Shown here one piece after another: positions 9,235 through 17,802 of a stretch of DNA of 59,748 nucleotides. The stretch comes from Alphaproteobacteria bacterium. Its GTDB lineage: Bacteria; Pseudomonadota; Alphaproteobacteria; Caulobacterales; Maricaulaceae. Numbering within the stretch: the first letter of the stretch is position 1; every line of letters begins with the position of its first letter. The stretch covers positions 1 to 59,748 of the forward strand of contig WGNG01000020.1 in NCBI GenBank assembly GCA_016124675.1, read 5' to 3'. The notes under the pieces were generated by a model. That model saw only the letters and a program-made list of their open reading frames with translations, did no database searches and had not been told where the DNA came from. The position numbers and the translations under genes are program-made.

Positions 9235-10008
9235 CTATTCATCCCTCGCCCGGAATACCCCGCTCACGGGCGCGTGGCGGTGGGCGATGCGCATCACCGC
9301 ACGCGAGACCGGTTCGGCCACGGTGAGCATGTGGAAGGCGTTGGCATGGATGATCGTGTCCGGCGAGGTGAGAATGCCCACATGGCCGGGCCAGAACATC
9401 AGATCGCCGCGCTGCAGCCCGCCCAGCTCCTCATCGATGTGGACCTCATCCCAGTGAGCGCCGGCCCAGGCTTCCTGATCGCGGCTATCGCGCGGGACCA
9501 GCACGCCGGCGCGCTCCAGCGCCGTCTGGACGAGACCGGAACAGTCGAGCCCCAGGCTCTCCTTGCCGCCCCATTGATAGGGCGTGCCGACAAAGCGCTC
9601 GGCCACGGCGGCATAGTCGGGCTCATGCGCGCCCAGAGGCGCCAGATGACTTTCAAAAACCCAGCCAAGGCGTTGCGCTTCAACGAATTTTCCACTGCGG
9701 GCGCCAGCTGAGACCTTGGCGTTCATGGAGATCAGGAAGCGCGGCGCGGATTTGAGGTCGGGTTCGCTGAAGACATAGGTGCGCAGCACCGAAACCACGT
9801 GGGTGGGGATCAGCACCGGCGCCGACAGGGCCTCCATCGCGACCCAGCCGCGATAGCCGTCATGGCGCGACACGCCCTCGCCCCAGCCTGCCTCTTCACG
9901 CTCGACATGAAACACCTCGCCAGCGAGCAGCTGGGAGAGCTGCATCGCATCATCAGCCGGTTCGCGGCGGATCGGCGCGACGCCGGCCGTGACCTGGTAA
10001 TCCGTCAT
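9235..10008 (-). CDS. NlpC/P60-family (C40) peptidase with SH3-like N-terminus
   Basis: A 257-residue protein predicted to cut peptidoglycan stem peptides. The first 125 residues form an SH3b-like substrate-binding region (ending GWVFESHLAPL). The NlpC/P60 domain follows, with catalytic Cys156 in LDCSGLVQTALERAG, His209 in GDLMFWPGHVGIL and His221 in IIHANAFHM. It resembles the dipeptidyl-peptidase VI/YkfC type that acts on muropeptides. No signal peptide is seen, which suggests cytoplasmic muropeptide recycling. The start lies three bases after the stop of the M17 aminopeptidase gene, so the two peptidases probably form an operon. Confidence 0.9.
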   Translation of the reverse strand: MTDYQVTAGVAPIRREPADDAMQLSQLLAGEVFHVEREEAGWGEGVSRHDGYRGWVAMEALSAPVLIPTHVVSVLRTYVFSEPDLKSAPRFLISMNAKVSAGARSGKFVEAQRLGWVFESHLAPLGAHEPDYAAVAERFVGTPYQWGGKESLGLDCSGLVQTALERAGVLVPRDSRDQEAWAGAHWDEVHIDEELGGLQRGDLMFWPGHVGILTSPDTIIHANAFHMLTVAEPVSRAVMRIAHRHAPVSGVFRARDE

Positions 10009-10011
10009 CGC

Positions 10012-11388
10012 CTAGCCTCCGTAGCGCTGCTGCAAGAAACGCCACAGGGCGCGCCCGCCCAGCAATTCCCCGCCCGCCGGGCGGCCGGGCCGCGCCGCAG
10101 GGTTCCAGGCGTAAATGTCGAAATGCGCCCAGGCGCGCGCCTCGCGGGCGAAGCGGCGCAGGAACAGCGCCGCCGTCACCGACCCGGCGAGCTTGCCGCC
10201 GGTGTTGGAGAGATCGGCGATGGGGCTGTCGAGCTGGGCGTCATACCCGCCCCACAGCGGCATCGGCCAGACCGGATCGTCCACTGCCTGCCCGGCGGCG
10301 ACCAGGGCGTCGCGCACCGCGTCATCATCGGTGTAGAGCGGGGCCAGCTCCGGCCCCAGCGCAATGCGCGCCGCGCCGGTGAGGGTCGCCATATCCACCA
10401 CCAGATCGGGATCAAACTCGATGGCGCGGGTCAGCGCGTCGGCGAGCACCAGCCTGCCTTCCGCGTCGGTATTGCCGATCTCCACCGTCAGGCCCTTGCG
10501 GGAGCGCAAGATGTCGCCGGGGCGGAACGCATTGCCCGATATCGCGTTTTCGACCGCCGGGATCAGCACGTGCAGGCGCACCGGCAGGCGCGCCTGCATG
10601 ATCATGTAGGCCACGCCCATGACGCTGGCGGCGCCGCCCATGTCCTTCTTCATCAGGAGCATGCCGTCGCCAGGCTTGATGTCGAGCCCGCCGGAATCAA
10701 AGCACACGCCCTTGCCCACCAGCGCCAGGCGCGGATGGCTGTCCTCGCCCCAATGCATCTCAATGAGGCGGGGCGCGTCGGCCGAGGCCCGGCCCACCGC
10801 ATGGATCATGGGATAGTTCTGCGTCAGCAGATCATCGCCCGTCACCACGTCCACATGCGCCCCGAACCGGGCGGCAAGCCCGCGCACCGCCGCTTCGAGA
10901 TGGCTGGGCAGCATGTCCGCCGCCGGGGTGTTGACCAGATCGCGCGTGAGCATGACCCCATGCGTCACTCGCGAGGCTTCGGCCCGGTCCGCGCCCTCTG
11001 GCGGAATGAGCCGCGCAGGCGCGCGCCGGGGCGCCTTGTAGCGGGTGAACTGATAGCCGCCGAGCGCGAAGGCCATGGCGAACACGGTCGGGTCCCAGCC
11101 GGCAGGCAGGTGTTCAAACCGCCAGTCGCCTTCGGGCAGGACCAGCGCCGCGCCGGCGGCGTCAAACGGGCTGAGGCCGGCCCCGGCGCCCACCAGCGCA
11201 TCGGCCCCGGCCCCCGCGGGAAGGATGACGACCTGGCTCGGGCCGGCCTCAAAACCGCCATCGCGCGCATGGGCGCGCGCCGCCTCCGGCAGGGCGGCCA
11301 GCGCCCCGGCGAGCCCGGGGGCGGTCACCACACGGGCAAGGCGTCCTTTGGCGGACGCATCGGCGAACAGGTCAAGGGCATCGGTCAT
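10012..11388 (-). CDS. M17 leucyl aminopeptidase family protein
   Basis: A 458-residue two-metal aminopeptidase. The C-terminal catalytic domain shows LVGKGVCFDSGGLDIKPG (Lys226, Asp231), MKKDMGGAASV (Asp249) and NTDAEGRLVLADAL (Asp308, Glu310, Arg312), which are the metal and bicarbonate-site residues of M17. The N-terminal domain is divergent, as in the alphaproteobacterial PepB-like group. The frame continues upstream to 11562, but those residues overlap the opposite gene and look non-coding; ATG 11388 begins MTDALDLFADAS. The NlpC/P60 gene follows with a 3-base gap. Together they could finish the breakdown of cell-wall peptides. Confidence 0.9.
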   Translation of the reverse strand: MTDALDLFADASAKGRLARVVTAPGLAGALAALPEAARAHARDGGFEAGPSQVVILPAGAGADALVGAGAGLSPFDAAGAALVLPEGDWRFEHLPAGWDPTVFAMAFALGGYQFTRYKAPRRAPARLIPPEGADRAEASRVTHGVMLTRDLVNTPAADMLPSHLEAAVRGLAARFGAHVDVVTGDDLLTQNYPMIHAVGRASADAPRLIEMHWGEDSHPRLALVGKGVCFDSGGLDIKPGDGMLLMKKDMGGAASVMGVAYMIMQARLPVRLHVLIPAVENAISGNAFRPGDILRSRKGLTVEIGNTDAEGRLVLADALTRAIEFDPDLVVDMATLTGAARIALGPELAPLYTDDDAVRDALVAAGQAVDDPVWPMPLWGGYDAQLDSPIADLSNTGGKLAGSVTAALFLRRFAREARAWAHFDIYAWNPAARPGRPAGGELLGGRALWRFLQQRYGG

Positions 11389-11489
11389 ACGGGGGCAATC
11401 CATGTCAGCTTGGGCGCGCCAGTCGTTAACGGCTTCTTGACCGGCGCGCGGGAGAACTGGGCGCAGAAGCGTTGGCCAAGAGGTAGAGC

Positions 11490-12311
11490 ATGCGCGCCCC
11501 GGTATCGGCAATCGCCCTTGTAAGCCTTGTCCTTTCCGGGTGCGGCGCCACGACGGGCGCAACGCGGCTGACGCCGCAGGAAGAATCCCTCGCGCAGGAG
11601 ATGCAGGCGCGCAGCCTCGCCCCGGCCACGGCGGACGAGCGCGCCGCGATCCGCAATCAGGACCTCCTGACCCAGTCCGCCTTCTGGGCCGAGGCCTATC
11701 AGATGAACCCCGGTGACCGCGAAGCGGCGCTGGAGCTTGCCACCATATTGCGCCAGCTGGGCGGGGCGGCGCGGGCGGCGGACATCGCGCGCCAGGCGCT
11801 GGCGCTCTATCCCGACGACATGGCGCTGCTGACCCAGTATGCCCTGGCGCTGACCGCTTCGGGCCAGGGCGCGCAGGCGGTGGAATCGTTCAATCGCGTG
11901 CTGCAGTCGCAGCCGGCGGACTGGCGCCTCTACAACGCTTACGGCGTGGCGCTGGAGCAGGCCGGTCGCAGCGACCGGGCGCGTACGCTGTTCCACGAAG
12001 CGCTGGCGCTCAGCCCGGGCGAGCCGGCGATCCTGACCAATCTGGCGATGAGCCACATGCTGGCGGGCGATCCCGAAGCAGCCGAGCGCCTGTTGCGCCA
12101 GGCGGTCGATCATGATCGCGCCGCCCCGGAATCGCGCCAGAACCTCGCCCTCGCCCTGGCCCTTCAGGGCCGGTTTGCGGAGGCCGAATCCGTCGCCGCC
12201 AGCGATCTGCCCGCCAATATGGTGGCGGCGAACATGGACTTCGTGCGCGATCTGATGAGCTCGCCGCGCAGCTGGGACCGCCTGAGGGAAGCGGACCTGC
12301 GCGGACGGTGA
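11490..12311 (+). CDS. TPR-repeat lipoprotein (TadD-like)
   Basis: A 273-residue protein with a lipoprotein signal peptide (SAIALVSLVLSGC, lipidated Cys18). A polar linker is followed by several tetratricopeptide repeats: AFWAEAYQMNPGDREAALEL, ADIARQALALYPDDMALL, AVESFNRVLQSQPADW and ARTLFHEALALSPGEPAIL. This architecture matches TadD, the pilotin-like TPR lipoprotein of Flp pilus systems, but no tad genes are nearby, so a general scaffold role at the outer membrane is all that can be claimed. It is divergent from the M17 peptidase gene with about 100 bases between the starts. Confidence 0.8.
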   Translation: MRAPVSAIALVSLVLSGCGATTGATRLTPQEESLAQEMQARSLAPATADERAAIRNQDLLTQSAFWAEAYQMNPGDREAALELATILRQLGGAARAADIARQALALYPDDMALLTQYALALTASGQGAQAVESFNRVLQSQPADWRLYNAYGVALEQAGRSDRARTLFHEALALSPGEPAILTNLAMSHMLAGDPEAAERLLRQAVDHDRAAPESRQNLALALALQGRFAEAESVAASDLPANMVAANMDFVRDLMSSPRSWDRLREADLRGR

Positions 12312-12342
12312 GCCTGGTCTGCAAGCCGGGCGAGCGCGGCGT

Positions 12343-12699
12343 CTAAAGCGGCGACATGCAGCGCAAAAGGCTGCCGTTTTCATCCACGACCGCGAACATG
12401 CGATGGCCGGACGGGTCGTTCCAGGATGCCGTCAGGCGCGGAATGCCCTCATCGGGAAGCCCGGCGCCGGCCCATTCCTGGCGCAGCGCATCGGCGTCCG
12501 CCACGCGCACGCAGGCGCTGAACGAGGACTCCCACGGGTTCAGGTCAGGATAGGGAAAAAACTCGATCTCCAGCCCGCCGCGCGACAGGATCATCCAGCC
12601 GTCGTCCTTGAAATCCACCTCGAAGCCCAGCCTGGTGTAAAACGCCGCCGTCGCATCGAAATTGATCGCCGGCAGATTGGCGGTCACCCGTTCAGACAT
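12343..12699 (-). CDS. VOC superfamily (glyoxalase/bleomycin-resistance-like) protein
   Basis: A 118-residue single VOC domain. It opens with VTANLPAINFDATAAFYTRLGFEVDFKDDGWMIL and ends with NDPSGHRMFAVVDENGSLL, the paired beta-alpha-beta-beta-beta modules of this superfamily. Members close to this length include bleomycin-binding proteins, which sequester the drug without chemistry, but many relatives have other ligands, so the ligand is unknown. The gene's 5' end overlaps the 3' end of the upstream DUF502 gene by 8 bases, indicating translational coupling. Confidence 0.8.
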   Translation of the reverse strand: MSERVTANLPAINFDATAAFYTRLGFEVDFKDDGWMILSRGGLEIEFFPYPDLNPWESSFSACVRVADADALRQEWAGAGLPDEGIPRLTASWNDPSGHRMFAVVDENGSLLRCMSPL

Positions 12700-13477
12700 C
12701 GCCCGTCCTCTTTGCTGTCTGTCCGCCCTGTTGCGTCGCTTGTGGGTCAGCCGGCTCTGCTTGCACCCTCAAGGGGTGATCGTCCGGGATCGCCCCAAGG
12801 GGCAGCCGGTCCGGCTGCACGATTCCGAAGGAGATGATGAGCTTGGCGGCCTCTTCCAGGGACAGATCAAGCGGGGCCGCCTTCGAACGCGGCACGAAGA
12901 GCAAAAAACCGGATGTGGGGTTGGGCGTGGTGGGAATGAACACCCCGATCACCTCCTCGCCCTGGCCCACCACCTGGCGGATGACGCCGCGCCCTTCCGA
13001 GGCGACGAAGGCGACCGCATAGCTGCCCTTCATCGGGTACTCCACCAGCACAACCTCCTTGAAGGAATGCTGCTGGCCCTGGAACACCGTCTCGATGATC
13101 TGTTTGAGCGCTCCATAGACATTGCGGATGAAAGGCAGGCCATTGACCACGCGCTCGCCGACGGAGATCACCGTGCGGCCCAGGATATTCGCCGCCAGCG
13201 CGCCCAGAAGCGTCAGCGCGAGGATGGCGATGAGCAAGCCCATGCCCGGAATGGCGAACGGCAGATAACTCTCGGGGTTATAGCGTTCCGGAATGAGCGG
13301 CTTGATAGTGTCGTCAATGAAGGTGACCACCGTGACGATCAGCCAGACCGTGATCGCCAGCGGCGCCGCCACCGCGATGCCGGTCAGAAATCGGGTGCGA
13401 AGCCAGCGCAGCAAGGGATGACAAGCCTCTCGAACGGACAGCAGCGCCATGATGATGTGCTTTGCCGCTTTGGCCAA
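12692..13477 (-). CDS. DUF502 family membrane protein
   Basis: A 261-residue protein with two membrane segments (TGIAVAAPLAITVWLIVTVVTF and GMGLLIAILALTLLGALAAN) and the soluble DUF502 core: NGLPFIRNVYGALKQIIETV, VVLVEYPMKGSYAVAF, GVFIPTTPNPTSGFLLFVPRS and LSLEEAAKLIISFGIV. The family is conserved in proteobacteria and in plants (COV proteins), but no molecular function is established. The start at 13477 was taken; an internal ATG ten codons on is possible. It is divergent from the DUF3089 gene with only 40 bases between them. Confidence 0.88.
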   Translation of the reverse strand: MAKAAKHIIMALLSVREACHPLLRWLRTRFLTGIAVAAPLAITVWLIVTVVTFIDDTIKPLIPERYNPESYLPFAIPGMGLLIAILALTLLGALAANILGRTVISVGERVVNGLPFIRNVYGALKQIIETVFQGQQHSFKEVVLVEYPMKGSYAVAFVASEGRGVIRQVVGQGEEVIGVFIPTTPNPTSGFLLFVPRSKAAPLDLSLEEAAKLIISFGIVQPDRLPLGAIPDDHPLRVQAEPADPQATQQGGQTAKRTGDV

Positions 13478-13517
13478 ATCATCGCTGCACTTGCCCGGCG
13501 CGGCGCGGGAGGCTTAG

Positions 13518-14744
13518 GTGTCGGTCATGACATCGATGCTATCCACCGAGCGCTTGCGTCGCTGGTTCTGGCGCCTCCTGCTCGCCGGGGCCGGCCTGTT
13601 TGTGCTGCTGGTCCTGGCGGCCGCCTGGATCATGCGCGAGCAGGTATTCCAGACCTTTCTCGATCCGGGCATCCCGTTCCAGACCTATGAGCGCCCGCCC
13701 GCGCCCGACTACGCTCTGGCGCAGGCCTGGGCGGCGCGCCCGTCGCAGGCGCCGGAGGATGCTGACACGCCGGCGATCTTCTTCATCCATCCCACGACCT
13801 ATGAAGGCGGGGTGCACTGGAACGCGCCGTACGACCGGTCCCAGGAAGCTGAAGTCATCGCACAGTCGGTGCTGCCCAATTTCGCCGCGCCCTTCCTCGC
13901 CGGTGACGCGGTCCTGTACGCGCCGCACTACCGGCAGGCGGCGCTGTACACCTTCCTCAACAATCGTGAGGACTCCCTCCAGGCGCGCCAGCTGGCGTTC
14001 GAGGACGTGCGTGCGTCCTTTGATGCCTTCCTCAGGGAGATCGGCCCCGACCGGCCCTTCATTCTGGCCGGCGCCGGCCAGGGCGCCAGTCACGGGCTGG
14101 GCGTGCTCATCCACCAGGTGGCGCCGGACCCGCAGGTGCGTGAACGCCTGGCGGCCGCCTATCTGATCGAGACGTCCGTCCCGCTGGACCTGTTCAACGG
14201 GCCGCTGGCGGAGCTGCCGCCGTGCGATCAGCCCGAAGACGTGCGCTGCGTCATCGCCTGGGCGGGTGCGCGCGCCGAGGAGCGCGGACGCATCGAGGCC
14301 ATCACCCAGCGCGCGCGGGCGTGGGATCCCGAGGGCGGCCTGACGCCCGTCATCGGCCGGGAGCTGCTGTGCGTCAATCCGGTCCTGTGGACGACGGCGG
14401 AGGACTACGCCCCGCCGCGCCTGCATCGCGGCGGAGCGGCGGCGGACGGGCTCGACCTCTCCGACACCCCCTCCCCCATGGCTGGCCAGACCGGCGCCCA
14501 ATGTCAGGCAGGCGTGCTGATGATCGACCAGCCGCGCACGCGCGCCCTGCGCCGCCCGTCGCGCGTGGGCGAGGACCGGCGCACGCCGACGGCCAACCTG
14601 TTCTACATGGATATCCGCCTCGACGCCGAACGCCGGCTGGACACGCTTGGCGCCCGCCTTGCTGAAGAGCGCCGCTGGGCGCCGCCGCTGGACGCGGTGG
14701 AGGAGATTGAAGTGGCGCCCGTCGTGCCGATGCGCGGCGGTTAG
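13518..14744 (+). CDS. DUF3089 alpha/beta-hydrolase-like membrane-anchored protein, apparently lacking the nucleophile
   Basis: A 408-residue protein. Residues 14-40 form an N-terminal membrane anchor (RRWFWRLLLAGAGLFVLLVLAAAW), with the rest periplasmic. DUF3089 features are IFFIHPTTYEG, DAVLYAPHYRQAALYTF and RPFILAGAGQGASHGLGVLI. In this family the last block normally reads GHSQG with Ser as the nucleophile. Here it reads GAGQG, so Ser is replaced by Gly and the protein may be a pseudoenzyme or use another residue. The GTG start is preceded by GGGAGG with 5-base spacing; ATG 13527 is the alternative. A hairpin separates it from the convergent ratA. Confidence 0.82.
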   Translation: MSVMTSMLSTERLRRWFWRLLLAGAGLFVLLVLAAAWIMREQVFQTFLDPGIPFQTYERPPAPDYALAQAWAARPSQAPEDADTPAIFFIHPTTYEGGVHWNAPYDRSQEAEVIAQSVLPNFAAPFLAGDAVLYAPHYRQAALYTFLNNREDSLQARQLAFEDVRASFDAFLREIGPDRPFILAGAGQGASHGLGVLIHQVAPDPQVRERLAAAYLIETSVPLDLFNGPLAELPPCDQPEDVRCVIAWAGARAEERGRIEAITQRARAWDPEGGLTPVIGRELLCVNPVLWTTAEDYAPPRLHRGGAAADGLDLSDTPSPMAGQTGAQCQAGVLMIDQPRTRALRRPSRVGEDRRTPTANLFYMDIRLDAERRLDTLGARLAEERRWAPPLDAVEEIEVAPVVPMRGG

Positions 14745-14753
14745 ACTGGCGGC

Positions 14754-14769
14754 GTTTGCAAGCGCAAAC
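14754..14769. terminator. small hairpin between convergent genes
   Basis: A perfect 6-bp stem GTTTGC/GCAAAC with loop AAGC lies between the convergent DUF3089 and ratA stops. It has no U-tract on either side, so it is at best a weak or Rho-assisted shared terminator. Confidence 0.3.
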
Positions 14770-14784
14770 CGGCCCCCGAAACGT

Positions 14785-15297
14785 CTAGCTGCCCGCCGCG
14801 CGATAATCGTTCAGCGCGCCCGACAGCGGATAGTCCCGTGCGCCCACCGTCTCAAAGCGGGTCTCCGCTTCGGTGCGGAAGGCGTTGATGAGATAGCGGA
14901 TTGCGCGCGAGCGGTTGGTGTCGACCAGCACCTGCAAGATCGGATTGCGGAAGTGATAGCGGATCCAGAAATCCACCAGCGTTGACCCGTCATCCAGCGG
15001 GTGGAACCGCCATTGATTGGCCAGATCGTCGAACGGGCCGGACAGGTACGCGACGTCGATCCGCCGTCCGGGCCGGTCCAGTGACACCCGCGTGGTGAAG
15101 CGCTCGCGCACGAAGCGGAAGCGCACGCGCGCCTCGGCCTCCATCTGGCCGACGCCGCCGGTGACGTCCTCGCGCATCACGCGCATGGCGCTGATCAGGG
15201 GGATAAAGCGCGGATAGGCGCGCACATCGCTGACCAGATCGAACAGATCGTCAGGTCTGTGCCGCAGGCGCAGGCGCTCGACATGCTCGGCTGACAC
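14785..15297 (-). CDS. ratA: RatA/Coq10-like START-domain protein
   Basis: A 170-residue SRPBCC (START-like) protein with the family opening HVERLRLRHRPDDLFDLVSDVRAYPRFIPLISAMRV and the later block LANQWRFHPLDDGSTLVDFWIRYHFRNP. Relatives bind ubiquinone (Coq10) and are often annotated RatA after an E. coli protein proposed to inhibit ribosome subunit joining; the quinone-carrier role is the more likely one in alphaproteobacteria. It starts four bases after the lipA stop, the usual lipA-ratA pairing in this class. Confidence 0.88.
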   Translation of the reverse strand: MSAEHVERLRLRHRPDDLFDLVSDVRAYPRFIPLISAMRVMREDVTGGVGQMEAEARVRFRFVRERFTTRVSLDRPGRRIDVAYLSGPFDDLANQWRFHPLDDGSTLVDFWIRYHFRNPILQVLVDTNRSRAIRYLINAFRTEAETRFETVGARDYPLSGALNDYRAAGS

Positions 15298-15301
15298 TGG
15301 G

Positions 15302-16270
15302 CTAGACCGCGCGCCCCGAGGCCAGCGCTGCTGCGCGCGCGGCGCGCAGGCGCTGGAAATCCTCTCCGGCGTGATAGCTCGAGCGCGTCAGCGGCGAAGC
15401 CGAGACCATGAGGAAGCCCTTGGCGCGGGCGATGGTTTCATAGCCCCTGAACTCGTCCGGGGTGACATAGCGCGCCACCGCCGCATGCTTGCGCGTGGGC
15501 TGCAGGTACTGGCCAATGGTCAGGAAATCGACACCCGCCGAGCGCATGTCGTCCATCACCTGCATCACCTCTTCCCGGGTTTCGCCCAGGCCCACCATCA
15601 GTCCGGACTTGGTGAACTGGGACGGGTCACGCTCCTTGACCCGCTCCAGGAGGCGCAGCGAGTGATAATACCGGGCGCCGGGACGAATGGAGAGATAGAG
15701 CCGCGGCACAGTTTCCAGATTGTGGTTGAACACGTCCGGGCGCGCATCGATCACCTGTTCGGCGGCGCCGGCCTTGCGCAGGAAGTCCGGGGTCAGGATC
15801 TCGATCGTGGTGTTCGGCGCCGCGGCGCGGATGGCGCCAATGACCTCGGCGAAGTGACGCGCGCCGCCATCGGCCAGATCATCGCGGTCCACCGAGGTGA
15901 TGACCACATGCTCCAGCCCCATGGTGGCGGTGGCTTCGGCGACGCGGCGCGGCTCGTCGGCATCGAGCGCGGCGGGCATGCCGGTCTTTACATTGCAGAA
16001 GCTGCAGGCGCGCGTGCAGGTATCGCCCATGATCATGAAGGTGGCGTGCTTTTGCGACCAGCACTCGCCAATGTTCGGGCAGCCTGCCTCCTCGCACACG
16101 GTGACAAGCTTGTTGTCTTTCACCAGCTTGCGGGTCTCGGCAAACACCCCGCCGGCCGGCGCGCGCACGCGGATCCAGTCCGGCTTGCGCAGAACCTCCG
16201 TATCGGGACGCTTCTGCTTTTCCGGGTGGCGTGCGGCGCGGGCGGTGCGGGCGTCGATGAGCGTTGTCAT
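15302..16270 (-). CDS. lipA: lipoyl synthase
   Basis: A radical-SAM enzyme of 322 residues that inserts two sulfurs into octanoyl groups on lipoyl domains of 2-oxoacid dehydrogenases. Both iron-sulfur sites are visible: the auxiliary cluster motif [12 protein letters not shown] (Cys59, Cys64, Cys70) and the radical-SAM motif CTRACSFC (Cys85, Cys89, Cys92). GLGET and the C-terminal [10 protein letters not shown] complete the family picture. The frame extends upstream to 16597, but that part overlaps the next gene antisense and is not LipA-like; I use ATG 16270. ratA follows immediately, and lpdA, whose product serves the same complexes, lies 1.5 kb upstream. Confidence 0.96.
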   Translation of the reverse strand: MTTLIDARTARAARHPEKQKRPDTEVLRKPDWIRVRAPAGGVFAETRKLVKDNKLVTVCEEAGCPNIGECWSQKHATFMIMGDTCTRACSFCNVKTGMPAALDADEPRRVAEATATMGLEHVVITSVDRDDLADGGARHFAEVIGAIRAAAPNTTIEILTPDFLRKAGAAEQVIDARPDVFNHNLETVPRLYLSIRPGARYYHSLRLLERVKERDPSQFTKSGLMVGLGETREEVMQVMDDMRSAGVDFLTIGQYLQPTRKHAAVARYVTPDEFRGYETIARAKGFLMVSASPLTRSSYHAGEDFQRLRAARAAALASGRAV

Positions 16271-16376
16271 TGCGCGCAAGATGGACCTGGCGGGCGGCAG
16301 GTTCAAGCGCGCCCTGCTGAAAAGATACGCCGCCGCGCCGGCATGGCGCAGCGGCGTTTCGTACCCGCTGCGGCGA

Positions 16377-17612
16377 TCAGATCGCGCCGCCGGCACCCGC
16401 TTCGAGGCCCTTGAGCGATTCGCGCCCGAAAATGGCCAGCGTCCAGGCGCCCAGGCCGATGCACAGCACCAGCGGCAGCACGATGAAGCCGAGCACCGGC
16501 ACCGCGCTGAGCGCGATGATGGCGAGGATCGCGGCGAGCAGCGAACCCAGGCGCAGGCCCAGCCCGGCCCGTCCGCCCGAGCGGTTGAGGATCGCATCCC
16601 CGATCACCACCCCGCCAAAGGCGAAGGCGAGGAAGTACAGGATGGGCGCGGCCAGCAAAAGCAGCAGGGCGAGCGGGATGCCGATGATGGTTACCACCAA
16701 AAGCACGCCCAGAGTCACGATCAGCACCGGAGACATGGCCAGCACGACCAGTCCCAGAAATCCTGACACCCAGGGCCGGCGGCGGAAGGCCAGCGCCACG
16801 CCCGCCACGCCGCGCGGGGCGATGACCGAGGCCAGGAAGCCCAGAATGAAGGCGCTGGCGCCCAGCACGCCCCCGATGGCCCAGGGCGACGGCATGAAAT
16901 CCAGCGACACGTCATGGCGCGCATGGCGCTCTTCGATGAAGGGCGCTTCGACATAGGTGATCTCGCCGACCACCGCGCCCTCGGCGACGCGCGGCGGATT
17001 GGGCGCGCGCACTGTGACGGGACCCGTGATCACGGCGGTGGCGGTGATCTCCACGCGCTCGGCGGCGATGTCCAGCGGGCCGTCCACGGCGCCGCTGATG
17101 CGGATGTCGCGTGCGGCGAACTTGCCGCCGCGGCCCAGCGCGCCTTCGAGGATGATCTCGCGCGCGGAGAGGTCGGCCTCGCCTTCGATGCGGGCATCGC
17201 GCCCGATCGTAATCAGCGCGCCTCGGGCGGACATTTCGCCGGCGACGATGTCGAGCAGCGTGATATTGGCGCCGGCCGCATCAAAATCACCGCCCACCGG
17301 CGCATCCAGCGTGATGTTCGCGGCAATGCCGGTCACGTCGCCCTGAACCGGACCGGTGACGGTCACGTTCGCGGCCGCCATTTCCAGATCTCCGCCAATG
17401 CCGGCGCTGGAAAAGAAGTCTGCCGACGCGACGGACACCGAGCCGCCGACGCGCCCGGTCAGGCGCACATTGGCGCCGGCGATGCTCACATCGCCGCTGT
17501 CATCGAGATCCAGTTGCAGATTGCCGCCCACATATTGCGCCGAGGCCGGCGCGGCCAGCAGGGCGGCCGCCGCCAGCGCGGCCACCGCGATCGGCTTGAG
17601 CAAGGTCATCAT
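16377..17612 (-). CDS. periplasmic polymer-like (bactofilin-like repeats) protein with C-terminal membrane helices
   Basis: A 411-residue protein. A signal peptide ([19 protein letters not shown]) is followed by about 220 residues of short beta-helical repeats of the type [27 protein letters not shown], like the polymer-forming bactofilin/DUF342 fold but exported. The last 150 residues hold about four or five membrane helices (for example [35 protein letters not shown]). Such proteins are found in many proteobacteria without a defined function; an envelope-stress or surface-structure role is inference. The start at 17612 has GGAGGAGG upstream. A tandem palindromic operator lies 100-130 bases upstream of the start. 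Confidence 0.75.
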   Translation of the reverse strand: MMTLLKPIAVAALAAAALLAAPASAQYVGGNLQLDLDDSGDVSIAGANVRLTGRVGGSVSVASADFFSSAGIGGDLEMAAANVTVTGPVQGDVTGIAANITLDAPVGGDFDAAGANITLLDIVAGEMSARGALITIGRDARIEGEADLSAREIILEGALGRGGKFAARDIRISGAVDGPLDIAAERVEITATAVITGPVTVRAPNPPRVAEGAVVGEITYVEAPFIEERHARHDVSLDFMPSPWAIGGVLGASAFILGFLASVIAPRGVAGVALAFRRRPWVSGFLGLVVLAMSPVLIVTLGVLLVVTIIGIPLALLLLLAAPILYFLAFAFGGVVIGDAILNRSGGRAGLGLRLGSLLAAILAIIALSAVPVLGFIVLPLVLCIGLGAWTLAIFGRESLKGLEAGAGGAI

Positions 17613-17708
17613 CGGCGTCACTCCTCCTCCAGGTCCGCCTGCCCGGCCGGCCCGGCCTGTTGGCCTGGGTCCGTCCGGTGAGCGGCTGTCTCCTTGTATG
17701 GGACCAAC

Positions 17709-17744
17709 CATATCGAAACTCGATAACATATCGAAACTCGATAA
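17709..17744. promoter_or_regulatory. two perfect 18-bp tandem operator-like repeats
   Basis: The unit CATATCGAAACTCGATAA occurs twice head to tail with no gap (17709-17726 and 17727-17744). Each unit contains the palindrome TATCGA-AAC-TCGATA. The site lies between the lpdA stop and the start of the polymer-like membrane protein gene, in the right place to control that gene. An 18-bp phasing of palindromes suggests cooperative binding of dimers. No regulator gene lies next to it, so the cognate factor is unknown. Confidence 0.7.
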
Positions 17745-17802
17745 GAAAGAGGGATTTTCCGAATAACGATAAATTTTTCCGCCGCAGGCAGCGGCATGCC
17801 GG

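Noticed and set aside
15302-16597. Longer LipA starting at 16597
   Set aside because: The added 109 residues are low-complexity Arg/Ser/Cys-rich and antisense-like; LipA starts at 16270.
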